DNA from: Coffea arabica
Lineage: Eukaryota; Streptophyta; Magnoliopsida; Gentianales; Rubiaceae
DNA length: 64,000 bases
Direction of reading: 5' to 3'
Assembly: GCF_036785885.1 (NCBI RefSeq)
Contig: NC_092323.1
Span: forward strand, 3,822,501 to 3,886,500
Shown here: piece after piece, positions 28,501 to 40,630 of the stretch
Numbering within the stretch: the first letter of the stretch is position 1
Layout of the letters: each line of letters begins with the position of its first letter
Position numbers and translations under genes: made by a program
Notes under the pieces: generated by a model
What the model was told of the DNA's origin: nothing
The model's database searches: none
Seen by the model: the letters and a program-made list of their open reading frames with translations, nothing else

Positions 28501-30402
28501 CCTTCTGTGAAAGCAGATGGCAAAGCTCCTCCTCTCCTTATTGTTAACATTCAGGTATCAATTCACATCAATTAAATGCATTGTGTTCTGTTCAGGATTT
28601 ATTCAAAGGATAAACTTCGTGATCTTTGAGCAAAGTGCTTTACCTGTAATTCCTCAACATTCTTTATTTTGCTGCAGTTGCCCACATATCCTGCACCAAT
28701 GTTCCTTGGTGATAGCGATGGGGAGGGCTTGAGTCTCGTATTATATTTCAAACTTTCTGATACTTTTGAAAAAGACATCTCTCCACAGTTTCAAGAAAGC
28801 ATTAAGGTAGTATACCTCTTTCTCTTTCTCTGACACTGTTTAAGGACAAAGAACATCTCCTTGGCTGTGGTTGCTTTATTTCCAATATAGTATTTGCCAT
28901 TGGGCTGCCACTTATATTCTCTTTTGGGTCTATCTGTTTGCTCTAGCCCCAGGAAATTCATCATTGTAGAAAATTATCTCAATTTTATGGTTAGAATGGG
29001 CTAAATTATTGGGGCATCTATAGAAATTTTCTTTTTGCGAGCTAGTTGGATCTGCCTTGAATGATAGATAATAGGAAATTGCTTAGTTCTGATACACATT
29101 CTTGATGATGTTAAACTTGTACCGGAAGACATTTTGGAACTAGCCAATCTTGTTAAGTTTTCCTGATCTCTGTGCCGCGTGTCTTCAGCATGCAAAATGA
29201 AGAAGCTGGATACAACATCCATATGAGAAATTGGTATTGTATTCATATCAGTTTGAAACTTTTCTCTTCGAGTTACTGCTATTATTGAGTGTAAAATGAA
29301 AACTAGGAACTTGTCTCCTTGTTGACCTTTCACATGAATGTTAAGCAACTTTATTCTCATTCAATGCGGGTATTTTGTAGGTCTTGCAAATGCTTCTTAG
29401 GTATCGTGAACTTGAGAGTAATCATACATGTCACACATCCTTATGATTGGTTTATTTGCATTTTTGCTATTTCATTTTTTGTATGGTAGGGGGAAGCAAT
29501 AAAGGTGTTGTAGCAACTTCTTACTCTTAGGAGGAAATAGAAATGACTTGCTCAATCATTGGTGTGGAAGTATGTTTTTCATTTTGTTTTCATTGATGTC
29601 AATTCTTTGTGCTGCAGAGGCTGGTTGAGGATGATATGGAGAAGGTTAAAGGGTTTGCAAAAGAATCTACTGTTCCTTTCAGAGAAAGGTTGAAGATAAT
29701 GGTCGGGGTGGTTAATGCAGAGGATCTTGTCTCAACCTCTGCTGAAAGGAAGCTATTACATGCTTACAATGAGAAGCCAGTCCTATCCCGTCCTCAACAC
29801 AACTTTTATCAGGTAAATACACATAAAGCTAGACACTGTGGTTCTGCTGATGCCCAATTGAAAATTGACCCCAGCACTCATTTTTTCATTCTTGTTGCGT
29901 ACTAGTGGTTAGTATAGATTTTGGGCTGGTCTATTGTAAGCTTAAGCTCTATCCCGCATAGGAATGCATAACAAGAATCTTCAATTTCGGGAATTTTTTT
30001 TCTAATTGCATGAGAATTTTCTTACTTTCTCCTTTAATGCAGGGACCCAATTACTTTGAGATTGATCTCGACATCCACCGCTTCAGCTTCATCGCAAGAA
30101 GAGGATTCGATGCTTTCCGAGGACGTTTAAGAGAGGGAATACTGGATTTGGGATTGACCATTCAGGTTCGGAATCTATTACCTTTCGCATTGTTCATTAG
30201 TTTAGGTTTGTGCGTTTATCTCGGCCAAACGCACCGATGCCAATTGGTTCGAGAAGCAACTAACTTTCTCTTTACCATGTGTACATAGGCCCAGAAACAG
30301 GAAGAACTGCCGGAGAAGGTGCTTTGCGGTGTCAGACTGAACAAGATAGATTTCGTTAATCATGGTCAAATTCCCACGCTAGTGAGGCTGGAGGATGATT
30401 GA
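25551..30402 (+). CDS. EDR2-like protein with C-terminal DUF1336 domain
   Basis: Nine coding exons give 562 residues: 25551-25809, 26293-26376, 27351-27836, 28160-28295, 28392-28554, 28678-28806, 29618-29812, 30043-30165 and 30289-30402. The phases join cleanly. It begins MGACVST, a likely myristoylation (Gly2) plus palmitoylation (Cys4) site, followed by a basic stretch. [17 protein letters not shown] near residues 92-109 is the family's acidic motif. From about residue 270 comes the DUF1336/EDR2_C domain: [71 protein letters not shown] and a closing VRLEDD. It lacks the PH and START domains of EDR2 itself. EDR2 limits cell death during powdery mildew attack; short members like this one have no established role. 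The gene looks intact. Confidence 0.93.
27123..27145 (+). other. Possible cryptic 23-nt exon in an EDR2-like intron
   Basis: This is a short segment between CTTTTTCAG and GTGTGT in the intron before 27351. It would read DLSAHRDM in phase with the previous exon. At 23 nt it shifts the frame, and the next exon then reaches a TGA at 27453. It is therefore either not an exon or a poison exon; the main protein skips it. Confidence 0.25.
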
Positions 30403-32210
30403 TTCCTGCAATGATGATTCACACGGTCTATAGTCACTAACATGTTCAGTGGGGTAACGGGGTCTCTTGGATACATGGGGTAGCAATTGCTTCAAACTTC
30501 TAAACATGTAAAATGAAACTTAACTCCTCTCATACGAAAATGAAATGTCAATGGCAAATGATTTTGCCAAAACACAAATTTTTAGTTCCACGTCAGAAAC
30601 ACAAATTTTTGTCTTGGAATCGTACTGTTACTTCGGTCTGTTTTATTTCCAAGAAGTTACAAGAGTGATGGTTTTTAGGGTTGCCTCACGTCAAAATTTG
30701 AATTGAACTCGAGCTCAAAATATTAATCTCGTTAGCTTATGAGCCGGTTTGTGAGTTCGAGTATATATATATATATATAAGATTATAAATATATCCTTAA
30801 TTTTTAATTATTTATTAAAAATATTATTTTATTCATTTTTTAAAAAATAGGATAATTATTTTTTATTTTTTTGAGCTTGAGTTTTAGATTAACCACTCAT
30901 CGATCTCGAGTTCGACTTTGATAAGACTAAGTCAAAACTCGACTCAATTAGACCAAATCTGGATTCCACTCGACTCATTTGTAAACACCAACGACAAATG
31001 CTCCGGAGTCAAGAGACAGCACCTAGTTTCATTCTTCTGTCTCTTACTCTAAAACACAGCTGCTCCTAATTCCATCTTCCAAGCAATGGCGGTTGTGAGG
31101 GAAACGGAGCAGTATCTCCATTCTTCACCAAAATGGACCATTTCTTTAACAAAATTAACCATTAATCAGGCAAAACTTATATGTTAAAGTGGGTGCCTTG
31201 AGCACTAGTTCCAATAACACAAGTTACCTTGCAACAGTTACTAGTTTAGCAGTCGAGTCAGTGTTCCCATATATACGTATCGTATTAGCAAGATACTCCA
31301 TTATTCAAGACTAAAATGAATTTCCACTTTATTACTGCAACTCACGACTACAAGTCTACAGTCGGGTTTGTTTGGATTGCTTCATATTTCTCCAATTTTA
31401 TTTGCTTACATCATCTTTACAATTTCCAATACACCTTTTTATCTTCCCAATATCTTTTTATCTCACATACATCACATCACAAAAAGTGCTACAGTAAAAA
31501 TATCCCAAATAATCTCAAATAACTTACAATCCAAAGGCCAAAGATAATAATAATATTTGATCCGTAAAATGGACTACTTCAACTAAAAACTTAATCACGC
31601 GATACCCAAAAACTACAACTTTGTTTATTATCAGAATGTATCTCTTCGTTAGCAAAAGTAACAGCTTTATCACAAGAACTTCATTAACAAAATGCGGTAC
31701 CGTACATAAAAATGTACCCACCTTATTAGCCAAGCAGTATCAATTAATTTGCAGTTTTTAGCATTTTATTACAACGAGATTATCTTTTCCTTTGCAAGAA
31801 AAAGGCAAAAGGGCCAAAAAAAAAATATTTTTTTGTTCCCGGAATGATACGACGACTGTGGCCTGTGGATGTGGCTTCCCGCTCATTTCGCAACGTCGTC
31901 GACGGACTCAAGCTTGTTTCCAAGAACACCAAAGCTGTAGGACAGCCCAAGTAATTATATGTTTGAGTACATATAATATATATATAATAATATATGTAAT
32001 ATGTAATATAATTATGCATGTCATAACTGAAAAAACTAATGATTTATAGATATCCATATAATGATACATAAATATTAAACATATAGTATTTTATATGATT
32101 ATGTATTAAATTGTCAGCTTGCGCTGGACCCAATTAAGCCCAAAGTTCTTATAATTTTGTCAGCTAAATACGAGCCTTATGGCAGTAAGCCTGAGATCTA
32201 GCCCAAATTT
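30403..32210. other. Intergenic DNA after the EDR2-like gene
   Basis: The first few hundred bases are the 3' UTR. A TA tract lies at 30763-30778 inside an AT-rich repeat with GAACTCGAGCTC and ATCTCGAGTTCG words (30690-30980). A short ATG-started frame near 31086 (MAVVRETEQYLHSS...) ends after about 35 codons and has no support. TA-rich DNA fills 31960-32010. Confidence 0.4.
31371..31535. mobile_element. Small MITE-like element
   Basis: TTTGGATTG at 31371-31379 is matched in inverse by CAATCCAAA at 31527-31535. The subterminal GCTACAGTAAAAATAT resembles a common small plant MITE family, and a similar motif is present near 15945. Target duplication is not clear. Confidence 0.4.
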
Positions 32211-32591
32211 GAAACCGAAAAATCTTTTCAACTATGCTTGAAAATCAACCAACTTAAGGGGGAGACCCACTAAACTCCACTGTCCAGACAATTGCTGACT
32301 GGAAGGAGAGCTCAGTGGACCTTAAGGGGGGATCTCTCACACTCTCAAATCGATGTGGAAAAGGGGAGAGGGAAACACTCAGACTGACGCTAGCTATTAA
32401 TCCTCGCCGTAATTCTTTTTCTTTTCAACAATGCTTGAAAATCAATCAACTTAAGGGGGAATCCACTAAACTCCACTGTCCAGGCAATTGCTTACTGGAA
32501 GGGGAGCTCAGTGGACCTTAAGGGGGGGGGGGGGATCTCTCACACTCTCAAATCGATGTGGGAAAGGGGAGAGGGATGAAACCGAAAAATC
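32211..32591. repeat. Paired 150-bp direct repeat bracketed by a 14-bp repeat
   Basis: Two copies, 32225-32373 and 32422-32576, share over 90% of their bases. They begin TTTTCAAC.ATGCTTGAAAAT and end GGGGAGAGGGA, with a 48-bp spacer between them. The whole block is bracketed by GAAACCGAAAAATC at 32211-32224 and 32578-32591. The layout of repeat, short spacer, repeat inside a duplication recalls a very small terminal-repeat element (TRIM-like), but TG...CA ends and primer sites are not evident, and 14 bp is too long for a usual LTR-type target duplication. An unequal duplication is equally possible. Confidence 0.6.
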
Positions 32592-33995
32592 AAAAGTCTT
32601 TTTTTTTTTTTAACTTCTATAAGTTAAATTTAGATTTGTTAAAACCCGATTTACTTAGTTCCATTGACAACTTTAATTCAACACCCTCGTCCGTAAAAGC
32701 ACACAAATTTTTCACGTAACATCGGCAACAATTTAAAACTATATCGTGGTTAGGTCATCTAATAATTTCCTGCTTCTATTGTGAATGAACCCCGATAATT
32801 GCAAAAAAAAAAAAAAAAAACAATTTTAACCAAAATTTCGTGTCATAACTAACACATATCCCGGAAAAGCTGAAATAAATGGGAGGCTTTGGGCAGAAAG
32901 CTATGAATCTGCAAGACTCTCCTAAGGCTAAAAATACAACCCAACTTTATTAAGGGCTCCAAGAATTGAATGCAATAGATGTTGTAGTCCAGTATAGGAT
33001 CTCAAGATTTTGGGCTTCTTGGGCCCGTATTTTCAACCAAGGAATATGTGAAATCATGAATCAATGCAACAAATAAAAAATAACGGTAACAGTTAGGAGG
33101 GTGCAAGACTTCTATAATTTAGATATAAGACTTTCTGTAATTTAGTTACAAGGGTGTAAAAACAAAGAAAATTAATTAAAAGAAGAGAGACACAGAGGAA
33201 AAAAAAAAAGGAGCAAAAATGAAGGAAAATCACAAGGGTCATGGAAATGTTGTCAAGCAATCTTTCTTGGGTGTCAGCAAGGCAAGGGTGCAGGTGCTCT
33301 GGAGTAAGTCAGGAGGGGGAAAAAAGAATCTTTACATTATCGTCTCAGTGGTACAAAAGCATGAGCTTTATCATTTGTGCAACACGTTATAATTGTTGTA
33401 CTTCACCGCAGGAAAGGATCAGCATCAGCAGTTGACCGTGTCTGAATTCTGTCAGCCTCACTATATCTATAGTGAATCCCAAGTTCTTCTTACGTCCGCT
33501 ACTATATGCTGCATGAGATGATCCTCCTAATTATGCTCTGATGATTTGACCTTTTCTTTTTCTTTTTTTTGTTTGTTTTATTTTAATCTAAATTTGATCA
33601 ACCTTCTTTGTTGATTCTTTTAATCTTGAAAGTCTTTTGGGCTCTAAACTTGAGCTCGAGTCTAACAGTTGAAATGCTGACTCAAAATTAGCAGAGCCGA
33701 AAAGAAAAACCTTGCGAAGGAAGCACCATATATGCCTGTCAGCAACGAGCAGTGGTTTGGACTCCCAACCCAAGGACTCCTCAAGAATCTCCAGGGGCAA
33801 TAAAACTTCCACTACAGCCTCTTCAGAGCACTAGAATATTTGCAGAAACATGCATCCCCGGCCCTTGAATTACAAATCTGCTAGTGTAAAACAAGTCATT
33901 TTGAATCTCTTTCGTCGTGATTTACCATTCAAGGATGATTAAATACGAGAAACAAAAGTTAGCTCTTCGTTTGAGATGAAGTGAAAAATTACTCT
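32592..33995. other. Intergenic DNA before the CDK-like gene 3' end
   Basis: The right part holds the 3' UTR of the minus-strand kinase gene. Poly(T)/poly(A) runs lie near 32600 and 32803. I see no gene, transposon end or RNA gene. Confidence 0.4.
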
Positions 33996-36900
33996 TCAGA
34001 CTTTTTTACCTCTGGAGAACCGGGATCTACGAATAGGGTGATGGATCTGACTGTCTTGCCTTGCGTCGATTCTATGGGGCTGATATGTCAAAGGTCCTGA
34101 TTTAACCCGCCCTTGTTGGCTATTATAATCCTGGTGCATTCCAAATGGAGAATCGAGTTACTTAATGCGCATAAACCAGTCATACTTACATAATATATAT
34201 ACCATGTATGGTTTAATTCTCTTCAGCTGTGACAAAGTGTGGATACTACTAGAAACAACATATTTTCATCATGATATTAGCCATTCTAAAATCTCCTTTT
34301 TGTCTAACTTGATCATGTTGAGACTGAAGATTAGCTTTTGTCGAAATGGTTAGAGAACATCACACTGAACGATAGAGATCTGCAATTTGTTTCATGATTT
34401 TAAGTTTTGGCAGTCATACAAGAGAGCCCGGCTTACCATTTGCAATTCCTGATTCTCGTACATATCAGATGATTCAAAAGAATCTGGTCGATGAGGCCTC
34501 ATTCGTTGCTTCTGCATAGCACGCTTTGCAATCTCGTCAGCACCAGCCCTGCTTGACAAATCATCGTACTCTTGCTCTTCTGATTCGAAGATGGCCTCTA
34601 CTTGCAGTACACTGGAATGATCAAATGCACTCGGCTTCTGAGTTCTCATGTTGGCATTACCATATATCTTTCTGGATGCATCCTGTTTTCGCCTTTTTGC
34701 CCATGCAAAATTACTTGATGCTGGCATTTCTATTGGAACCGAACGAATGCTATCATCGTGAGATTCTTCTGTCATTTGAGAAGCCTCTGACACCGTGTCA
34801 GATGGCTTCAGAGACATCCAGGATACAGTTGCCCCTTTGCCCTTACTACCATTGTTGTTTCTTCGAGTAGCTTGAGTAATGGGATCAACCTCCTATACAT
34901 TTACAAGCAAAAATGTAAACGGGAGAATTCACTGCATTTGATCAAGAGTTCCAATATGATGTGTAATCTTGCACATTGAGAAATTAGATATGCACACATG
35001 ATAATAGAAAAGTAGAGACCTCTGTTGGAACAACTTTAAAGAAGTTGCTTGGTTCTTGAGCACTTTTGCGACCTCTTCTCGTATTTCTCGAGGCTCCAGA
35101 TGCTCTGACTGTGCTTCCAACCTTTTTCCTGAAAATGCAGTGGTGTATCACTTAGCATATTGGTTGTGAAAATTACAAGGAGAAAGAAACTCAAAGCTGG
35201 TTGGTAGTCAACTGTTTGTCGAAATATAGAAACCAGAACCTCCCCACTGTCTTAAGATCCTAGCTAAGCATTTCATTTCCTTTTCTATTTGCCTGGCATT
35301 TTTCTTGAAAATTGAAATTCGATTTGAGAGGCCAATAAATTCTGTTTTCCCAGGAAACATCTTCACGCTCTTGCAACTATTGCTGAGTTCTTGATTCTCT
35401 AATTCTCTAATGAAAGGATGTTGAGATTTGGACTGGCAAATTTAATAAGATGGAACTGGTTGCCAGGCAACTTGGATCAATGTGATTTGAGTTCATTGAG
35501 AAGTCTATGTAGAAGTCAAAGCAAATGCCATCGAAATGGAAAGTTTGCAGACTCTAGTGGTAAACCTAAATGCCAAAATTTCGAGGTTCAGTGGCAGTTT
35601 TGACCTGGAGCATTATGGAACGAACTCCAGAGAATATTAATTCCTTTCCTAAAATATGAACCACCCTGCAAGTATAAAAGAGCAGAAATGTGGCAACTCA
35701 CAGGATTCAAACATACACATGATTGCAAGGAACAACAAACTTCACCTTTTTGCTTCTTCACGGAATTTTGCATCAATCTCTTTATTTGGAGGATACTTCG
35801 GCATGCTTGATGGATCACATGCATAAGGCTTCGTATTGAAATACTGATTGAAAGGAGATTGAGGACATTAGCTCATGTCTTAGAGGATGAGAATAAAAGA
35901 TTACATGTATCGGACACTATTTGTTTATAAACTAATGCAAGAGGTCAATTCAATGAATGATCATATCAATCAAGAACCAAGAACTATATGCAAGATCACT
36001 AGTTTGGAAGTTAAAGATAAACTGAAGCAATATTTACCGTCACAGATGGTAAGACTAACCTCAGACTCGAGGGCAGCTGAAGCAGTTCCACGTTTTTGGG
36101 GGTCCATTGAAAGAAGGGTTTCAATGAGGTTAACTGCTGTCTTGGGGAACTCTTTACATCTTTCACGAAGTGTACTTTCATAAGGATGCTGGGGTTTGAA
36201 CATGGTTGCAAGAGGAAGTTTGGACTGTTTCCAGTATTCATCAGGTGGAGAACCACAAAGTTTAAAGATTTTGTGCAACTGTTCAACCTGCATATGGAAG
36301 TAAACGCATCCTTTTACAGATGAATAAGAACGACGGGAGAATTAAGGCTGGTTAAACCTCAGAACGTATTTAATTTATATTTACACGTAAATCTATCTTT
36401 GGAATGCACTGATGCTTCCAACAGAACTTTTTAAATTCATACTATTCCAATTACAGCCTATAGAGAAGAAACTGAAATATGAGAACAGCTGATTTGGTTG
36501 TTCTTGATTTCTTGTTCTGCATATATATCACCGATTATTATCACATTTCATCTAATAATTTGAAGAAATATATCACCACTTCAGTAGATAAAGAAAGTAT
36601 ATGGAATGGCTGCTGCCAGCTCACAGCCATGATAAGATGTCTTCTTCCTATCAGTAAGGCTTATGATGACTCAAGAAGTGGTTTAAGTATCAGAAAGTTA
36701 CAATCTTGAAATCTGAAATCCCATTCAATGAATGACTTCCATGATGAACAGGAAGTTAGCAAGAAAAATGCAAGAAGAATCAGTAACTAACATGCAGGGA
36801 ACTTTATGATCTTTATGGTTTTTCCTTTACTTTTCATTGGCTAGCAGGTATACATTCTTTTTTAGTTTCTATTGGTGATCTATCCTTTACTATCACTCCA

Positions 36901-39204
36901 TCAACCGTTTAATGTTTGAAAAGGATCTACCACAACACCATCTTGCGTATTGTTGTTAAGATCAGAAGAGCGTAATGTTTTAGTCTGTCCTTACCTCAGT
37001 TCTTCCCTTAAGAAGGGGCCTCCCAATGAAAAGTTCTGCAAAAACACATCCCAAGCTCCATAAATCCACTGTTAGCCCATAATTTGTGGACCCCAACAGA
37101 AGTTCAGGAGGCCGATACCATAGAGTGACAACACGACTAGTCAGTGGTTGCTTATTCCTTGCACTAAGAAAATTTGCCAGACCGAAATCTGCTATCTTCA
37201 ATATTCCTTCGTTGTTCACCAAGATATTTGATGCTTTAATGTCTCGATGCATAATTCCTCGTGAATGGCAATGCTCTACTCCACTTACTAGTTGGCGCAT
37301 ATAGCATTTAATCTACTCCAGAAAAAGAGATGTTGAATTAAAACACAGAAAGTTAGCTAAAGAATTATACAAGCTTTTGGAAATGTGGGAGAAATCATTC
37401 AAAACTCAGGGGTTGTTTTACTTTGAAATAAAACACAACTGACCTGTGATTCAGTAAACTTGATGCCGGGGCAAGATAATAGACCAGAGAGATCATGTTC
37501 CATGTACTCAAAGACAAGGTATATGCTACATGATAAGCGAGACGTTATTATCCCCTCCAGTTTCATGATGTTTGGATGGTCAAGTTGGCGAAGGATTGTT
37601 ATTTCTCGTGCCATAAATCTGACACTTTCTGGTTGGAAATTGTCAAAACGCACCTTCTTCAGGGCTACCATCTTACCAGTCTCATTATCACGCGCACGAT
37701 ACACACTGCTGTAAGTACCTTGTCCAATCTAATGCATGCAGAAGCCATCAACAAAACAAATCTTAATTTAATCAGGCATGGAAATTTATTTGCTATGAAA
37801 GTGGCCAGAAGCCAACAAGCATTCAGGTGATAGTATTGGAACATCATTAATGTTATTTTAAGTCAAAAAAAGGCTAAATGTTTAAAAGTGATCAACATGT
37901 AGTACTATGAATTGCTAGCATGGGATGTCAGATGATTATTGTAACTTCTAAACCAGGATGATCAAGGATTTCATAATAGCACATTGTCAAGACACAATGG
38001 AGACAGCACGAAAATTGTTATCCTGACTCTTCCCTTCACTATTCTTAATATAGTTGTGATAATTTCAATAGCCGAACTTCTTACACGATGCCACAGAAGA
38101 AAATGTGGTTTCCCTAACACTTCAAGAGTCTCCAGCAAAGTGGAGATGGAGCTTCTATGAAGATATATACTGTTTTTTTTGTTATATTCCCAGGAAACGG
38201 TGTCAAAATGTGGTTTTCCAGAGGCCAGTAAAAGTGAGGCCTGAACAGTAGCAGAGAATTATGTAATTCCCCTTCATTTTCAAACGTACTAAAAAATGCT
38301 GCTGCATGCACTATCACAATGTGGTCTTCGAAATTCATATTTTTAGCTGAGTAATTGAGAGAATCAGCATTCGTAGTGCAGGAGATGTTGGTAAGATCTC
38401 CACGCAGATATAACCATGCATATGATTGAAGCACTAGAAACAACACGAATTCAAAAGGAACACGATAAAGTAGCTTGCAACACTTCACAAAACTAAAATG
38501 GGCATCCCAAAGCTCAAGCATCGGATGAAACATGAAGCAAACAGAAACACTCAAAACTGTATCTACTTGGCAATGTACTTGACCAAGCATTTATCAGGCC
38601 TCAGCACATGCACCACATTCAAACTAACATAAGGACTACATTTTTCATAATCCCCGCTGAGGAGAAAGATGACGTGGTCCATAACCAAATTACTAGTCCT
38701 AACGAGCAATGAGCTACCTCAAATGGAATGAATATAGACCATGATGATTACCTTCTCTAATCTCTCAAATGAATCAGACCTGAGGGGCAGCCAGCCAGCA
38801 ATGGCTTCCCCGGCCACCGCAGTAAGCCAAGCGGGCCAGCCTGCGGCAACATGCTCACCTTCTGTTAACCTTCCAAATTTGAGGCTAAAGGCAGACTTTT
38901 TAACGGAGGCAGAGGAAGCCTTCTTGGAAGACCTGGAATGGTGGTGGCCTGAATGGGGGCCACTAGCATGATGCCGCACCGGTGGCGGCTGCGTTACGGA
39001 TTCATCCTCCTCCTTTTCAGATTCCTCCCTGATCTTCTCTAACGTCCCAAACCCAACATTAGAATGAAACTTCAATGAGGAATCCAAAATAGCAGGGCGC
39101 CCATTACCCCCATCGTCGTCCTTGCTGACAATCACATCCACAGGGGAATCAAAAACAGGCGATTTTTTCCTAGACCTGGCCTGTTTGGAGCTAATGCAAC
39201 CCAT
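33996..39204 (-). CDS. CDK-like Ser/Thr kinase with N-terminal MGC (IBS1/At1g54610 type)
   Basis: Eight coding exons give 693 residues: 39204-38752, 37728-37444, 37312-36995, 36287-36060, 35843-35746, 35128-35020, 34892-34437 and 34130-33996. The protein starts MGCISSKQ, a likely myristoylation/palmitoylation site, followed by a basic-acidic head and WPAWLTAVAGEAIAGWLPLR, a signature of this plant family. The kinase domain spans about 148-430: IGQGTYSSVYRA, Lys175 in VALKK, HRD 268-270, DFG 288-290, then VVTLWYRPPELLLG and PYACDPSSMPKYPPNKEID. The disordered basic/acidic tail ends RRSRFSRGKKV. From memory, one member (IBS1) is tied to priming by beta-aminobutyric acid, and most are unstudied. 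A cyclin partner is not established. The first intron is about 1 kb. All catalytic residues are present. Confidence 0.93.
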
Positions 39205-40630
39205 GACCCCCCAAAACCCATCAAAGAAATGAATGGATCAGAAATGGGGGAAAAAGCTAGAAACCAATTCCCGGATGATCGAGCATGGCATGGGAAAATT
39301 TGTGGGGGTCAAAAGGATTTCTTCTTCTTTGTTTGTTTTCTGGGGAAGGGGTCAATGACCCCTGCATCGACTCATTGGCTGGTTGTGCTAACAGAAACAG
39401 AAATTCCCTGAAAAACTGAGAGCCTATGAGTTTTTTGGATGGTTGGTTGGATGGGCACCTGGGTACAAAGCCAACAAAATCTAAAGAGTGAAATATTTTA
39501 TTTTATCTTAATATATTTTCTTCGAATTCCCCGCGCGGGATATGCGGACGGGTGAGAAGGGAGAAATAGAATGTCGGTCTTTGTCATGATTTCCTAACTC
39601 CGAGGAAGACTCGCAAAATCATTGGTGGCTCCCAAATTCATGCAACAATAATAATACTTCTTCACTATTTGTTTTTTTTTTCTTTCTAACAGTACTGGAC
39701 TACTAACTAGTACGGAGAGAATTCATTTCATTTCTGCAAAAAAATGAAGAAGGTTGATTGATCGTCGATCGTTGCTTCGCTGCTGACGTAGTTGTTAATA
39801 CTACTGTCGACTCAACTGTGTGGTCCGTCTGAGGTGAAAGGAAGAGAGGGAAAAGGTGAAACGTAGCCGTTAGGAAGCGTGCGTTTTAATTTCTATCGGT
39901 TGAAATTGGAGGGAGAGACGAGACGATGAGAGGGCGGCTGTAGAATTTTGGACCAACTCTCCAACCAACTCCGGCTCCACAATCTGACATATTATCCCAC
40001 TACTATATGGTTGGTTGGTTAATTATAAAGGATTAAATTGCGCATTTTTGCTTTACCCGCTGACCCATTCTTTACTCCAACAAAAACCCAACCAAAAATA
40101 GAAACTCTCTCTCTTTCCAGACTCCTACTCGAAAAGGAGGGGGAAAGGAAAAAAAGGCCTAATGGCACATAATTGTTGAGCAAGGTACAAGTGACAATGC
40201 ACATAGAACATACACACGCACTTGAATGGCCTAGAGATTTATATGGAGGAGCTCTACCGAAGATCATCCCCTCCCTCCCTTCATTATTTACTTCATCAGC
40301 ACAAGGAGGCATGCATACACCCAAAAGAATTAAAAGAAAAAAAGTTACATAAAAGTATGATTCCCATACATTTACGTGGAAGATTGAAGAGTGACCAGAA
40401 ATATCGGATGCAACCCCACCCCCCCCCCCCCCCGGGGGAACAAAAAAAAAAAGTCACTTCATATGCCTTCAGCTGCTACTGATTCAACTGTTGCAAAAGC
40501 TAACACCAAAGCTGTACAGAGCTGTGCCTTTACCATTTGCACATACACTTCAGGATTACCGCTTATGCTGCAAATCTTTTCCTCCTTTAGCTGCGGCAAA
40601 ACAACTGTTATCCAATCTTTGCTTTCATAA
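39205..40630. other. Promoter side of the CDK-like gene and 3' side of the WRKY gene
   Basis: There is no gene here. The left part should hold the kinase leader and promoter, with a short GC-rich stretch near 39530; the right part should hold the WRKY 3' UTR. A C14 run lies at about 40421-40434, followed by poly(A). Confidence 0.45.

Noticed and set aside
31083-31187. Short ATG frame MAVVRETEQYLHSS...
   Set aside because: It ends after about 35 codons, has no splice continuation I could support, and no recognised family. It may be a gene-start relic, but the evidence is too thin.
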